A stretch of DNA of 64,000 bases from Viola odorata (taxonomy: Eukaryota > Streptophyta > Magnoliopsida > Malpighiales > Violaceae): contig OY829540.1 of NCBI GenBank assembly GCA_963691705.1, positions 69,550,367 to 69,614,366 on the forward strand, read 5' to 3'. The first letter of the stretch is position 1. The number at the start of each line of letters is the position of its first letter. The notes beneath the pieces were generated by a model, which was not told the DNA's origin, made no database searches, and was given only the letters and a program-made list of their open reading frames with translations. This document shows positions 15,571 to 26,718 of this stretch, one piece after another. Position numbers and translations under genes: made by a program.

Positions 15571-18500
15571 ATGGAGAAAGAAAATGTACTTCCAATTAAT
15601 GTTGGAGGTCTTAGTGGCCGAATAACACGCTCGAGAGCAGCTGCCTTGCGTGCAGCGGAGAAGATGCTGCCTTTGAGGGTAACCACGAAACAAGATCAGA
15701 AGCAGGTTTTGAGAGCCAAATCAAAAAGAACTGCCTCAGATGAGAACCGCAGTAGTGCACCTGATAATGTGGGTAAACAGCACAAGAGGAGACAAGTGCT
15801 TCAGGATGTCACAAATGTCTGCTGTGAGAATTCATATAGGAGTTGCTTTAATGCAACTAAACTTCAGGTTAATGAAACATGATGTCTGTCCTTTAATCAT
15901 TAATAATTTGGTTTGCTTATTTTTACCTTCAATGAAATGAAATGAAAATAATGTGCATTCTTATATGTATCATTTGCTTGCCTAGACCACACTTAGCATT
16001 TTCATTGTTGGCATGCAATTTTCTGTTACTTTGGGGATATTCTAGGAGGAAAAAGGTCCGTGAAATGAGAAATCCGAGCATTTTTGGGGGTCTTCTTCAC
16101 TTCCATAACGTAGGATTCAAGAGTCGCATGAATAAAATTGTGTCATCATTTCCACTTCAAAATTCAGAATGCGGTGCAATTTTTCCTGGACACTTTTCTC
16201 TCTGTTGTGGAAGCATTTCAATTTTGCCAATTCTAGAATCTGAACATTGTTTACCTTTTCTGATGGCCAGACTAAGAATATTAAGGAGCCTAAAAAAGTT
16301 CAATTCGATTCGATAAGAGTGGTGCCTCCGGGTGTTGCAGGAAGCCGATGTCTTCAAGCTAATTCAAAGATGGGAATATGTCAAGAAATCACAAAAAGAG
16401 AACCTATACCAGAAAGTATATTGGAAAAGGACGTGCCTCCTTGGTTTAGTAGTGGGGCAAAGTCTGGCACAGATAACCATCAGCTTTTAGAAAAAAGTTC
16501 CAAAGCACCTTATCAACCCAGTAGTCTTCCAAAGAAAGGTTTGCCTCTCTTCAAATTGACTCAAGTGACATGACAACCTTCTTGAGGAATGATTATTCAT
16601 GTTAAATATAGTAAGAAATGAGAATAGTTGCATCTGGCTTGAAGCTTCTTGTAGTTGATATGCTTTTGAAGATGTATGGTTTAATAGTTCATTGTTTATT
16701 TATTCTGAATTCACTTGTAGTGTAAATGTCACAATTACCTACCATTAGATTGTGTGAAGTTCAGTAGTAGTGAAAATGACATCATATGGGGATCATCTAC
16801 TACATAGTGGTAACTATCAAATAGGGAGTCCACAGTCCTCAGGCGTTAGGTGGAGAGCTTTTAGGCCAAGGCTATTCTGCAACCGAAGGTCCTTGAATCC
16901 TGTTTTGTTCTGTATAACTGTCAAATTCGTTCAACTAAATCTAGAACAATTGTTCAAGCATTATCCTCTGCTGCCTGCACATGGAAACCAATCTCTTAAT
17001 TATAATTATAATCCCGATTAAAAGACTTGGCTTTGCTGTAGCAGTAGCTGTATGTGCTAAATAACAACTAAATGCTTAAATCCTTTTACTCTAAAGGATT
17101 TATCGCATTGTACATGCTCTGTGACCTGAGTCATCTCTGTGGAGAAAATTGGTACTGAGGCAAATTTGAGTGTCATCTTTAGACTACTCATGAATTCTGT
17201 ATGCACCTTTCTTTCACCATGGCGAATCTATGAGTTCAATTGTTCTGTCAGAGGAATTTCAAGCTAGATATTTCTCCAACAACAATTATTATGTAATATA
17301 AAATGGTTTATTTTGGTTGAAATACATGTCAGTGGCTGCAGTTGAACGTACTGGGCCAACCTTATGGAATCCACTACTTGTTTGGAGTACTGTATGTTCC
17401 CTCTTATGTAGTGGCTTGCTTAGGTAATGGTTTTTTCTTTAACTTTTTTTTTTGTCTCAATGGCAGAAAACTGTGGGTTTTCTGAGAGTTCGAAGACAAC
17501 TGGTGATACTGAATTTGTAGACATAGATGGTGATCACAAGGATCCTCAACTCTGTGGCCTATATGCCTCTGAAATCTACGACAATTTACATGTTGCTGAG
17601 GTTATACTCTCTTTTCCGTCAAATTGTGTGCAACAGTAGTTAATCTTCTATTTTGTCCGTTGTTTCTCTGCATGCCTAGGCGTGTGGGGGATTGGTACAG
17701 TGTTTTTGTTGTAAATGCAAAAAATTCCCCACCAGAGATGAGTTTAGATAATTTAAGGTTAGTGTGCCTTGAAGCACACATGTTTGTCTCATTTGCTGGA
17801 TATGGTGGTTCCAATGCTATCTTCGAGGATACTGGAAGAGGAAACTTGCATCATTTCATTTGTGTGGAGTCTGTTTCTGTGCCAGAATCAGATGTTTGAT
17901 TTGGTTTATTACCCACTTCTGCAGCTTGTTCGAAGGCCAAATCCACAATTTATGGAAACAACTCAGCAAGATATCACTCACAGCATGCGTGCGATTCTGG
18001 TCGATTGGCTTGTAGAGGTCAGTATGGTTTCACTGTACACTGTTGTCAATTTTCACTCTCTAACCGTCTGATGCGATCCTTTGTGTGAACTGAGGTTATT
18101 GCTTATGAAACTATTAAGCATGAAACACGTCACAACTCATGTGCTATTAAAGTCCCTCTCTTCTTTTGTGAACAAAATTGGTCAGTCATCAATATTTACA
18201 TCTTATAGTTTTTGTATCCATAGGTATGAATATGATGCACAGATGCTCAGATTAAACTATTGTGGTTATTCTGAAATCTGCCTCTTTCAAATTCTAGCTA
18301 TATGGTAATCATGTAATGAATGCTTCTTGACTCTCAAGATGTTCTGTAAGTACCTTTGGACCTTGTAGGTCAATGAAGAGCAAGGTTTTCTCATTACTGA
18401 AACAAAGAATCTGATGTAGTGTATGTCAGGATTTGTTCTCAATTTATTTTTCATTCATATCTTTATGATATAATCACTTGGGGCTCAGGATAAGTTGGAA

Positions 18501-20587
18501 TAATCGTATTGATATAGATCTAAAGCCATTATTGTAAGTGTTGTCATTGCAACATCTGGTTAGCATGGAACTGGATATTTTGTTTAGAGGAAGTTATAAA
18601 ACCTTGTCAATTATCCCATTCTGTTTTGTTTGTCGCGAAGCTTGTTCCATGATAAAAATATTGTTCACTGTTTGTACTGTTCTCTTTTGATTTCATTGTC
18701 TGAACTGCATTCGTGGGGTTAGTTGCTGTCAGTTTGAGCACCAAATTGACACCTTTAAAGAATACCTTCCCAGGGCGGCTAAAAGTTTGTAATCAGTTTA
18801 CATGACAATAGTTCCCTGCGCACAAATGGTTGTTATAATGTGTCAAGGTCTTGTGGTTTCTATGTTACATCAGAATTTCAACAGATTGATTTACTAATCA
18901 ATTAATCTGGGTTTCAGGTATCTGAAGAATATAAATTGGTACCAGATACGCTTTACCTCACAGTATATCTCATTGACTGGTTCCTTTCACATAATTCCAC
19001 TGGAAGACAAAAGCTTCAACTTCTTGGCATTACTTGCTTGCTGATTGCCTCGTAAGTTCCCCAAGGATGACCATTTTTGTTCTTCTTTTGATTCTTGATC
19101 CCATTCCTCATTATACCCCATGCAAACCAAACCCAATAGAGGATTCCAATGTTTAAATGAGAACTTAAGTTATCATTTTAAGGTGATTTTCCTTACAGCA
19201 ACTGTTCTGTATTCCAATTGCCAAAATGTTTCTCAGCACTGGGAGACTTCTACTATTTCATTAATGCGTTGTTAAATGTAGTTTTCTTTTCATGTTTTGA
19301 AGCAAATATGAAGAAATCTGTGCACCTCATGTGGAAGAATTTTGCTTCATTACTGACAACACATACACGAGAGAAGAGGTATGACGTGGTTTCTGGGTCA
19401 TCTGGGCCAAACCTGAGAAAATTGATATTAGTAATTTGAAAGTTCATATAAATAGTTTGGAAAACCTTTATTTTTCGAGTTTTCTCCTAACAGATTGATT
19501 TATTTTTCAAATAATAAGCTAAGCTGGTTTATTGGTTGATTTTTTATGTATTTATTTATATATATAAAAACTGTGTGAAATTGGTGGATGAAAAAGATCT
19601 CGTTACTGCTAATAAAAGAGAAAATTATCTGGTCAATGATCTCTTGAAGTTACAAGTTGTCATTTTCCTTCCTGGTGACGTCCTGATGAAAGTAAAGTGC
19701 AGGTGTTGAAGATGGAGACTCAAGTGTTGAAATGTTTTGGCTTTCAGCTATTTGCACCCACTGCAAAAACTTTCCTAAGGTGCTTCTTTTTCCCAACTGT
19801 CACGTTTATATTGTTGACATACCAAAATGTTTTTTCGAGCGTTAACCTGGAGTTCCTCGCCCAAATTTTGGTTTCAGGAGATTTCTACGTGCAGCACAGG
19901 CGTCTTACACGGTATGCGATTGGTTCAGACCATACATAAACTTGTAATTTCTCAAAGATGCCAAATGGTTTCTCAGACCATACATAAACTTGTAATTTCT
20001 CAAAGATGCCAAATGGTTTCAATATACTGAAATGACATTCGTCTATGGTTGCAATTTTGCAGAAACCAAGTTATGAACTGGAATACTTAGCTGATTACCT
20101 AGCAGAACTGACATTGGTGAACTACAATTTCTTAAAATTTCTTCCTTCTGTCATTGCTGCATCAGCTGTATTCCTAGCGAGATGGACACTTGACCAGAAA
20201 ACTCATCCATGGGTATGCAGTCTCCTTTGATCTTACAACTATCCGTCTCTTTCTTCGTACGGCATTTCGGACTGCGTTTGTATCCTAACTTCATTTGTTT
20301 TTGGGCAGAATCCAACACTTCAACATTACACTTCATACAAAGCATCAGATCTTAAAACCACCCTCCTCCCTCTTCAAGAGTTGCAACTAAACTCCACAGG
20401 GTGTCCTCTGAATGCTATACGCATGAAGTATAGGCAAGAGAAGGTATCGAATTTACTGAGACACCACTTTCTGCTCAAATGCGTGTGTCCACATTGCTCG
20501 CTACAGTTTCCTAACTCGATTTTCTGGTTGCAGTTCAAGTCCGTGGCAGCATTGTCTTCGCCGAAACTTCTTGACACGCTATTTTGA
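15571..20587 (+). CDS. CYCA2: A2-type cyclin (CYCA2;4-like)
   Basis: A mitotic cyclin that activates CDKs from S phase to mitosis; A2 cyclins restrain endoreduplication in plants. Exons are 15571-15867, 16271-16538, 17467-17600, 17925-18017, 18918-19051, 19303-19378, 19703-19779, 19878-19911, 20063-20212, 20309-20443 and 20534-20587. All are in frame and give 483 aa (Arabidopsis paralogues are about 450-460). The N-terminus has a KEN box at residues 3-5 and a destruction box RQVLQDVTN at 74-82, the degrons read by the APC/C. The cyclin box carries the A-type signature [12 protein letters not shown] and the segment [12 protein letters not shown]. The C-terminal cyclin fold includes [12 protein letters not shown]. 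Intron 8 contains a 48-bp tandem duplication. It is collinear with At1g80370. Confidence 0.95.
19926..20021. repeat. 48-bp tandem duplication in cyclin A2 intron 8
   Basis: Two consecutive, essentially identical copies beginning CAGACCATACATAAACTTG, at 19926-19973 and 19974-20021. They are wholly intronic, just before the acceptor at 20062. Confidence 0.92.
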
Positions 20588-21354
20588 AGATGGATTATTG
20601 ACCAGCTCCGTATTGTTGTTGACAACGGTCTAATGATTTCTCTTCCTCCCTTTACATAAATGTTTCTGCACTTTCTTTGTGCATAGGTTCTTGACCTGTA
20701 ATCGGATTTTTGGTGTGTTCCTAACATGCCATTTTGAAGGTAGGAGAAAAAAAGATTGAGCTGCCACGCCACTTTTTATTAGCATTGTCAGCTATAAAAT
20801 TAGAATGTAGAATTCGGAAGAGAGGGTTTGTGTAGTTGAATCAAATCAAATGAAAATTATGTTTGCCTTTCCTTACGAAAGATTGGGAGATATTTGTTGT
20901 TACTTTGATTAAAAGTGGAGCGCACTTGTTTTTTTACCGAGAATGGGTAAAAGAGGATGCCCGAGGAGAAGGAGCACTTATTTAAAGTGCAACTAACCAT
21001 TGATGTAGATGTAACGTGTATTGTATACAACAACTTGCCTCAACCTTGCAACTTGTCATTACAAGTTGCCTCAACAAAATTTTAATTTATTAAATTAGTT
21101 TATTTTTATAATAAATACTGCCTTTTCTTTATTTTGGACCATATGTCAGCGCTATGATTAATTTTATTTTCATCGAACTAGTCCATTAAAAGGTAAAAAC
21201 GATTGAAAAAAATAAAAAAGTCTCCATCTCCCTCTCTCAAATTCCACTCCGTTGCAATTTTACAATCCTTACATTTTGTTTTCTTCTTCTTTAAAAAAAC
21301 GTTTAAAAGAAAAACCATGTTTCGTTTTTTTTCTTCTTATGAGGTGGATCCAAT
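20588..21354. other. Cyclin A2 3' UTR and intergenic sequence
   Basis: The first 200-300 bases should be the cyclin 3' UTR. The remainder is AT-rich and contains no recognisable gene. Confidence 0.5.
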
Positions 21355-21568
21355 GTATTGTACAATCACAGCTGCCACCTTCCAACTTACCTTCAAATCA
21401 TTTTTTTAATTCGAATTTTACTATAAGTACACCATTGTTTATAGAAATACTCATCTCTCCTTTCTTTCAACACAACCCAAAAACATATCTTCTCCTAAGC
21501 TTTCTTCAATGGCGCTCTCAAAATCGGGTAAAAAGTTCTCTTTCACTCATTTTTATCAATTTTATGTT
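21355..21568 (+). pseudogene. Decayed or alternative copy of GLYK exon 1
   Basis: This stretch aligns by eye with the first exon and intron start of the glycerate kinase gene at about 22597-22790. Shared blocks include TCACAGNTGCCACCTT, CAACACAACCCAAA-type sequence, and TTCTTCAATGGCGCTCTCAAA followed by a GGTAA donor. The N-terminal transit-peptide frame is broken here by indels and stops. The in-frame ATG of the second half (21509, reading MALSKSG) and the donor at 21528 are kept in the same phase as the real exon. It is either a dead tandem duplicate or an alternative first exon that would splice to 23605 and make a short form without transit peptide. Confidence 0.75.
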
Positions 21569-22584
21569 TCATTCATCTTCTAGTTTATACATTTAATGTT
21601 AGAATAATGCTAGCATACTAATAAATTTATTCGCAAAATCTTATTAATTGATCGTGTGACTAGATAATTGAGGTTTATATTTTCGTAACGAACTCAAGCT
21701 TCGCCACTAATAAGAGTATATCCTAATGTATCAAGCCGGTTCGAGTTGTGCCGGTAAAAATTGAACCTACCAACCATCCCAGCCCAGCCCTTACATGTTG
21801 AACTGGTTAAGTAGGTCAGTTTTTTTAGGCGACAATGGAATCGTCGAGTTGCACGAGTCTGGTGGGACTGGTTTTGGTAGATTTGCGCGAATTAGGTGGG
21901 CCGGCCAGGAGACTAAATTTGCTAGATGTGTCATCAGGTGCTCTCTTGCCTTTATTGGATAGGGATCATCAACGTGTAACGAACGCATCATGTTGTTCTT
22001 CTTTATCAAGATCGTTCTAGTGTGAGTTTTCGCTCAAAAGGTAATGTTTCTTGACCACGTAACCTAGACATCCTTAAAATCCATAACACCCAAGTAATTA
22101 CGTAGAAGCTAGAAAGTATATATATAGATATATTATTTCTTGGGAGAGTGAGTCGACATTCTTGACATTACTGGAGGATCGTAATTTTTATAATTTTTGT
22201 AATAATTTTATTGTTATTTTTATAATTAAATTAAATTGTTATAATTATTATTAGAAAATATGAAGCATCAATAATATAAAAGGAGTTATTTTGAATTTTG
22301 TGCAAAACATTCTAAATTAAATAAAATATTTAGCCGAAAAAATAATTATTAGATAAAATTTAATAAAAAATAGAAATTTCGATCTCACGTCTGTCTGTAA
22401 CATATAAAAAAAAAACCAAAAGAGCCACAAATGTTTGAAGGTGCACTTTCGTAATTTGACCTCTCCCCTCAGTAGAGGACAGAAAGTAGCTACCCTTTAT
22501 CTGGCTTTCCTGCTCTTTCAAAACAGGAAACGAAGACAAAATCAAAAGCAAAACCGCAACCGCCCAAAGTGTGTACCAGAAAGA
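21569..22584. other. GLYK upstream region
   Basis: AT-rich DNA between the duplicated exon and the GLYK start codon. It should contain the promoter and leader of the long GLYK form. No gene or clear repeat is seen. Confidence 0.5.
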
Positions 22585-25500
22585 ATGGCAGCTTTGAGTA
22601 TCTTATCACAGTTGCCACCTTTGAACTTATCTTCAAACCATTTTAATAATATTAATAGTAACAATGTTGCTAATACTTATATCTCCGTTCTTTCTACACA
22701 ACCCAAATATTTTTCTAAGCATTCTTCAATGGCGCTCTCAAAGTCAGGTAACAATTTCTCATCTTTCCACCCATTTTGATCAAATTTGGATGAAATTTTT
22801 GGTATTGGCCCGCTATGAAGTTACCCTTTGTTAAAGTTCGTTTCTTTCTGTAAATTGGCAATACAAAGAAAGTGCAAAAGGGTCTTTATGGTGCTGTATC
22901 TTCTTGTTTTAGCTGGTTTTGTAGGACTTAGTTTAGGTCTTGACTGATTCTGCAGAACAAATTTTCAGCTTTTTTATAAATTGGGTTTGCTTTCTAAGAA
23001 GGTACAAAATTATTACAATTGTGTTGTGAGATGGAAAGTTCAGTTTCAATAAAGTATCTTAGGTAATTGCTCTGCTCTGGAAGATATATAATGGATTGGT
23101 TTTGGTTAATCCGAACAATTGATTGATCTAGAGATTTTAATTTTAGAATCCATGTTGTTAGTTTTCAAGATGCGGTGTGGAAAAAAAATTGTGGTTGCAA
23201 AAATAGCAGCTTTACAGTTTTTTCTGCGAATTGTTTGTTGAATTTGTTAGAGTGTATTATGCCTTTAATGACTGGAGGAAGTATATTTGATTTTCGTTGA
23301 CAAGTGTTGAAACACACATTTACAGTTTTTTCTGCGAATTGTTTGTTGAATTTGTGTCTATTATGCCTTTAATGACTGGAGGAAGTATATTTGATTTTGG
23401 TTGACAAGTGTTGAAACACACATATATGTCCTTAAGGTCTGTTGCCAGGATTTTATTGGGTGCTGAAATTGGCGAACCATTTATGATTTCTAATCAATTA
23501 GATTCTTAAATCTGAATTGTGTTTCCTTTTGTAGTCAGTATTCGCGTGACATTCTGGAAGAATTAATTATACCAAGTGTTATTCTTTCTGTTGCTGTTGT
23601 GCAGGCAGTAGTTGTTCGTGGATTCAAGAAAATTCAATGCGTCAGCAATCCACTTTCAGAAACAAATGGATGAAAGGCCCTTTGCATTCAGTCTTTCCTG
23701 CAAAGAAGGCAGAGGTCACATCTGTGCAGGACCTTTATGACTTTATATGCGCAGGTCCTCTCTTAAGCAAGATGGGTTTGACAGCAGAAATGATTGCGGA
23801 GTCCATTGACAAGTGGTTAATAAATGGCTCACACTTGTGTCGATTGTTTGACGTCAATGAACTGTTTCTTACCTATGCTCAAAAAGCAAGGTTCTATCAC
23901 TATTATGTACCAGTTTTTTTATGGTGTGAAGATCAGCTAGCTAAGCATGTGGCCCAGTGTGAAGACAAAGAAGATATACCCCCTTTAGTGGTATATACCT
24001 AATCTTCTTCTCATCGATTACTATTCTTGTTCTCTTCTTGAAAAATGCTAATATTAATATATAGTTATGCTACCATACTCATCCAATGCTACGAACTTTT
24101 TCATCCGATGATGTTGCTGGTGTCTGGCTTGATGTAGGTTGGTTTTAGTGCGCCGCAAGGTTGTGGAAAGACCACACTTGTCTTTGCTCTTGATTATCTC
24201 TTCCAAACCACTGGGAGGTTTGTTTCTAACCTGCTGAATTCTATATAGTACTGAGAATGTTAATCTTTTCTTAAATGTTGGTCATGGAACTGAGCCTCTC
24301 AACATATCTTACTCTCGTAGGAAGACTGCAACATTATCTATTGACGATTTCTATTTGACAGCAGAGGGCCAGGTAATAATTATGGGGAATTTTTGGTCCT
24401 TTCTTTTTCTTTTGCATTGGTGCAGTTTCTGATGTGAATGTCTTTGGTTTCAGGCCAAGCTTCGAGAAGAGAATCCAGGAAATGCACTTCTCGAGGTAAC
24501 AATCAATCCATGCTTTATATACTATAGTGATATGCTTTTATTGGGTATAAAATACTTGTTTTGCTTCCCTTCCTGGTTTGTCTACAGTTACGAGGAAATG
24601 CTGGGAGCCATGATCTCCCTTTGTCTGTAGAGACACTGACAGCAGTAAGCAAATTGACAAAAGAAGGTAATTTTCTCCCATCAGTTATCTTTGCGTCATA
24701 GTTAGTGATGTTCCTTTCACTAACTTGATTATTGTCGTAAGTTTTCAGGTATGAAGATGAAGCTACCCAGATACGATAAAGTAAGCACTTGACTGTTAGC
24801 TTTGCCTGTCTTAATTATCTGATCATTGGGCTGTACTGAGAGATTGTTTTCATTTACAGTCAGCATATAGTGGCAAGGGTGACAGAGCCGATCCTTCAAC
24901 ATGGCCAGAGGTTGAAGGACCAGTATCGGTATGGAATTCTTAAATCTGTATCTCAAGACCAGTTCGCTTATTTGTAATCATTTTTTACTGAGCTAAACAA
25001 AGACAATATTGACCATTCAACATCGTTGCTCAAAAAAGACAATATTGATCTTAAATCATCCTGATTATATGAGAATAACTTTATATATGCATTGTTGAGG
25101 AACAATTAGGCTTCAAATTTCAGGTGTGAACAGTTTTGTTTTTTAATCTACTTATACCTGCTTCTTGGTGACATCTTAGGTGGTTCTCTTTGAAGGTTGG
25201 ATGCTTGGGTTTAAGCCACTTCCAGCAGAGGTGGTCCGAGCTATTGATCCACGGGTTAGAACTCGTAGATTTTATTTATTCACGAGAATTTGTTGTTCAA
25301 ATCTTTTTCTGTTCCTGGTATTTGACTTCAAGTTTTAGCTCAAGAGTCATTTTATTTTGTAGCTAGAAATAGTAAACAAGAATCTTGAAGCCTATTACGA
25401 TGCTTGGGACAAGTTTATAGAGGCGTGGGTAGTCATCAAGATTCAGGACCCCAAATGTGTCTACCAATGGCGATTGCAGGTCACCTTTAATATACACTTC

Positions 25501-25845
25501 ACCTCAGGAAAAAAGTCTTGCCTGTGTTTCTGACCTATGTTGTCGTATTTTCAGGCAGAGATTGCCATGAAGGAAGCTGGCAAACCAGGGATGACCGATG
25601 ACGAGGTTTGCTTATTTACAACCATTCTAATAAACATTCAAAGTTGTTTCCACAGTACTTAAAACACATTCATGATTCTAAGCTGAAGCTTTTCTGGGTT
25701 TCCTTCACAGGTTAGAGATTTTGTTTCCCGGTACTTACCGGCCTACAAGGCGTACCTCCCTGCCCTTTATTCTGAAGGACCGAGTGGGTCAGATCCAGAG
25801 AGACTCCTTGTCGTTGAAATTGATGAAGTCAGGAATCCATTCTAG
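22585..25845 (+). CDS. GLYK: D-glycerate 3-kinase, chloroplastic
   Basis: This enzyme phosphorylates D-glycerate to 3-phosphoglycerate with ATP, the last step of photorespiration, in the chloroplast stroma. Exons are 22585-22747, 23605-23990, 24138-24217, 24321-24372, 24454-24495, 24588-24666, 24749-24780, 24860-24928, 25180-25254, 25363-25479, 25555-25605 and 25711-25845. All are in phase and give 426 aa, slightly shorter than the Arabidopsis protein, mostly in the transit region. The Ser/Asn-rich N-terminus is a transit peptide. The P-loop GFSAPQGCGKTT puts the catalytic lysine at about K194. Further marks are DDFYLTAEGQ, YSGKGDRAD and LFEGWMLGFKPLP. A second in-frame Met (M49, 22729, MALSKSG) could start a cytosolic form. 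An AATAAA signal lies at 26043-26048. The first intron carries a 108-bp tandem duplication. Confidence 0.95.
23211..23423. repeat. About 108-bp tandem duplication in GLYK intron 1
   Basis: Two consecutive copies start TTTACAGTTTTTTCTGCGAA at 23211 and 23319, and both end around GTTGAAACACACAT. They differ by a few substitutions and a small deletion in the second copy. The repeat is intronic only. Confidence 0.9.
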
Positions 25846-26609
25846 GTTAACTAGCTTTGCATAGTTTCAGATTTGATATAGTGCAATTAGGTTCCTTCAC
25901 CCGCAATTTTGTTTTACCCTGGGTAAATCCAATTTGCATTAGTTCTTGAATCCTGACATTGGTCAGTACCATTATGGAAATTGCATGTAAAAATGTAGAT
26001 GTGGAAGCAGCAAGTATTGTACTTATTCAATTAAAGCAAATGAATAAAGGGAAAATCCAATTGATTTTATATGCTAATGGACAAGTAGCTTCAGACAAGA
26101 ACTGCTTAAATCAAGACTTGGGCATGTATTTGTTATAATGAGAATCCTGTGCAGATTAGAATCAAGTTGGTGCAGGTTCTGTTTAAGTAATGTAGTCGTC
26201 GGTGGATCCGATGAATAACCGTTACGAATTGCTTCCATGAAACATCCATCTTTGCATAGTATGAGATCTTTCAAGGAAATAACAAGAAAATCACTTTGTT
26301 CAACACATCTTTTTGCACTGTTTCTAGAAAAATGGAAAAAGAAAAAAGAAAACAAGTTTTTGCTTCTGATGATCTACACAAATATGCAAATTGAGGTTGG
26401 AAATTGGAAACCAACTTCGTCTTCTTCTACCCTGTTGATCTATTGATTCAGGCAGCTCAGCAGCACATATTAACAACAACACTCACGAGTCTTATAGCAG
26501 CAACAGCAGCAGCACAGAGTAAACAAACTGCATCAAAGTGTCCAACCATTACATTTATGAAAATCTACTTTATTGACAGTAATATCCCACCAGGAAGACT
26601 GTAAGCTTT
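25846..26609. other. GLYK 3' UTR and following intergenic DNA
   Basis: Contains the GLYK 3' UTR with an AATAAA signal at 26043-26048. Short open frames after it show no recognisable family. Confidence 0.5.
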
Positions 26610-26718
26610 AAGACAGTAACCTCCCACCTTCAAGACAGTAACATCTCATCATAATCATAACAACTGTTATGATTATGATGGGATGTTACTGTCTTGATGG
26701 TAGGAGGTCACTGTCTTG
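26610..26718. repeat. Near-perfect fold-back hairpin (52-bp arms, 4-base loop)
   Basis: The left arm 26610-26661 (from AAGACAGTAACCTCCCACC to ATCATAAC) and the right arm 26666-26718 are reverse complements with about four mismatches. The loop is AACT. The phrase AGACAGTAAC-TCCCACC also recurs directly in the left flank from about 26574. The size fits a young small-RNA precursor or a miniature fold-back element. No coding frame is supported. Confidence 0.85.

Noticed and set aside
17624..17899. 91-aa frame in cyclin A2 intron 3
   Set aside because: It lies wholly between a good donor at 17601 and acceptor at 17924, and the flanking exons join in frame with the conserved cyclin sequence.
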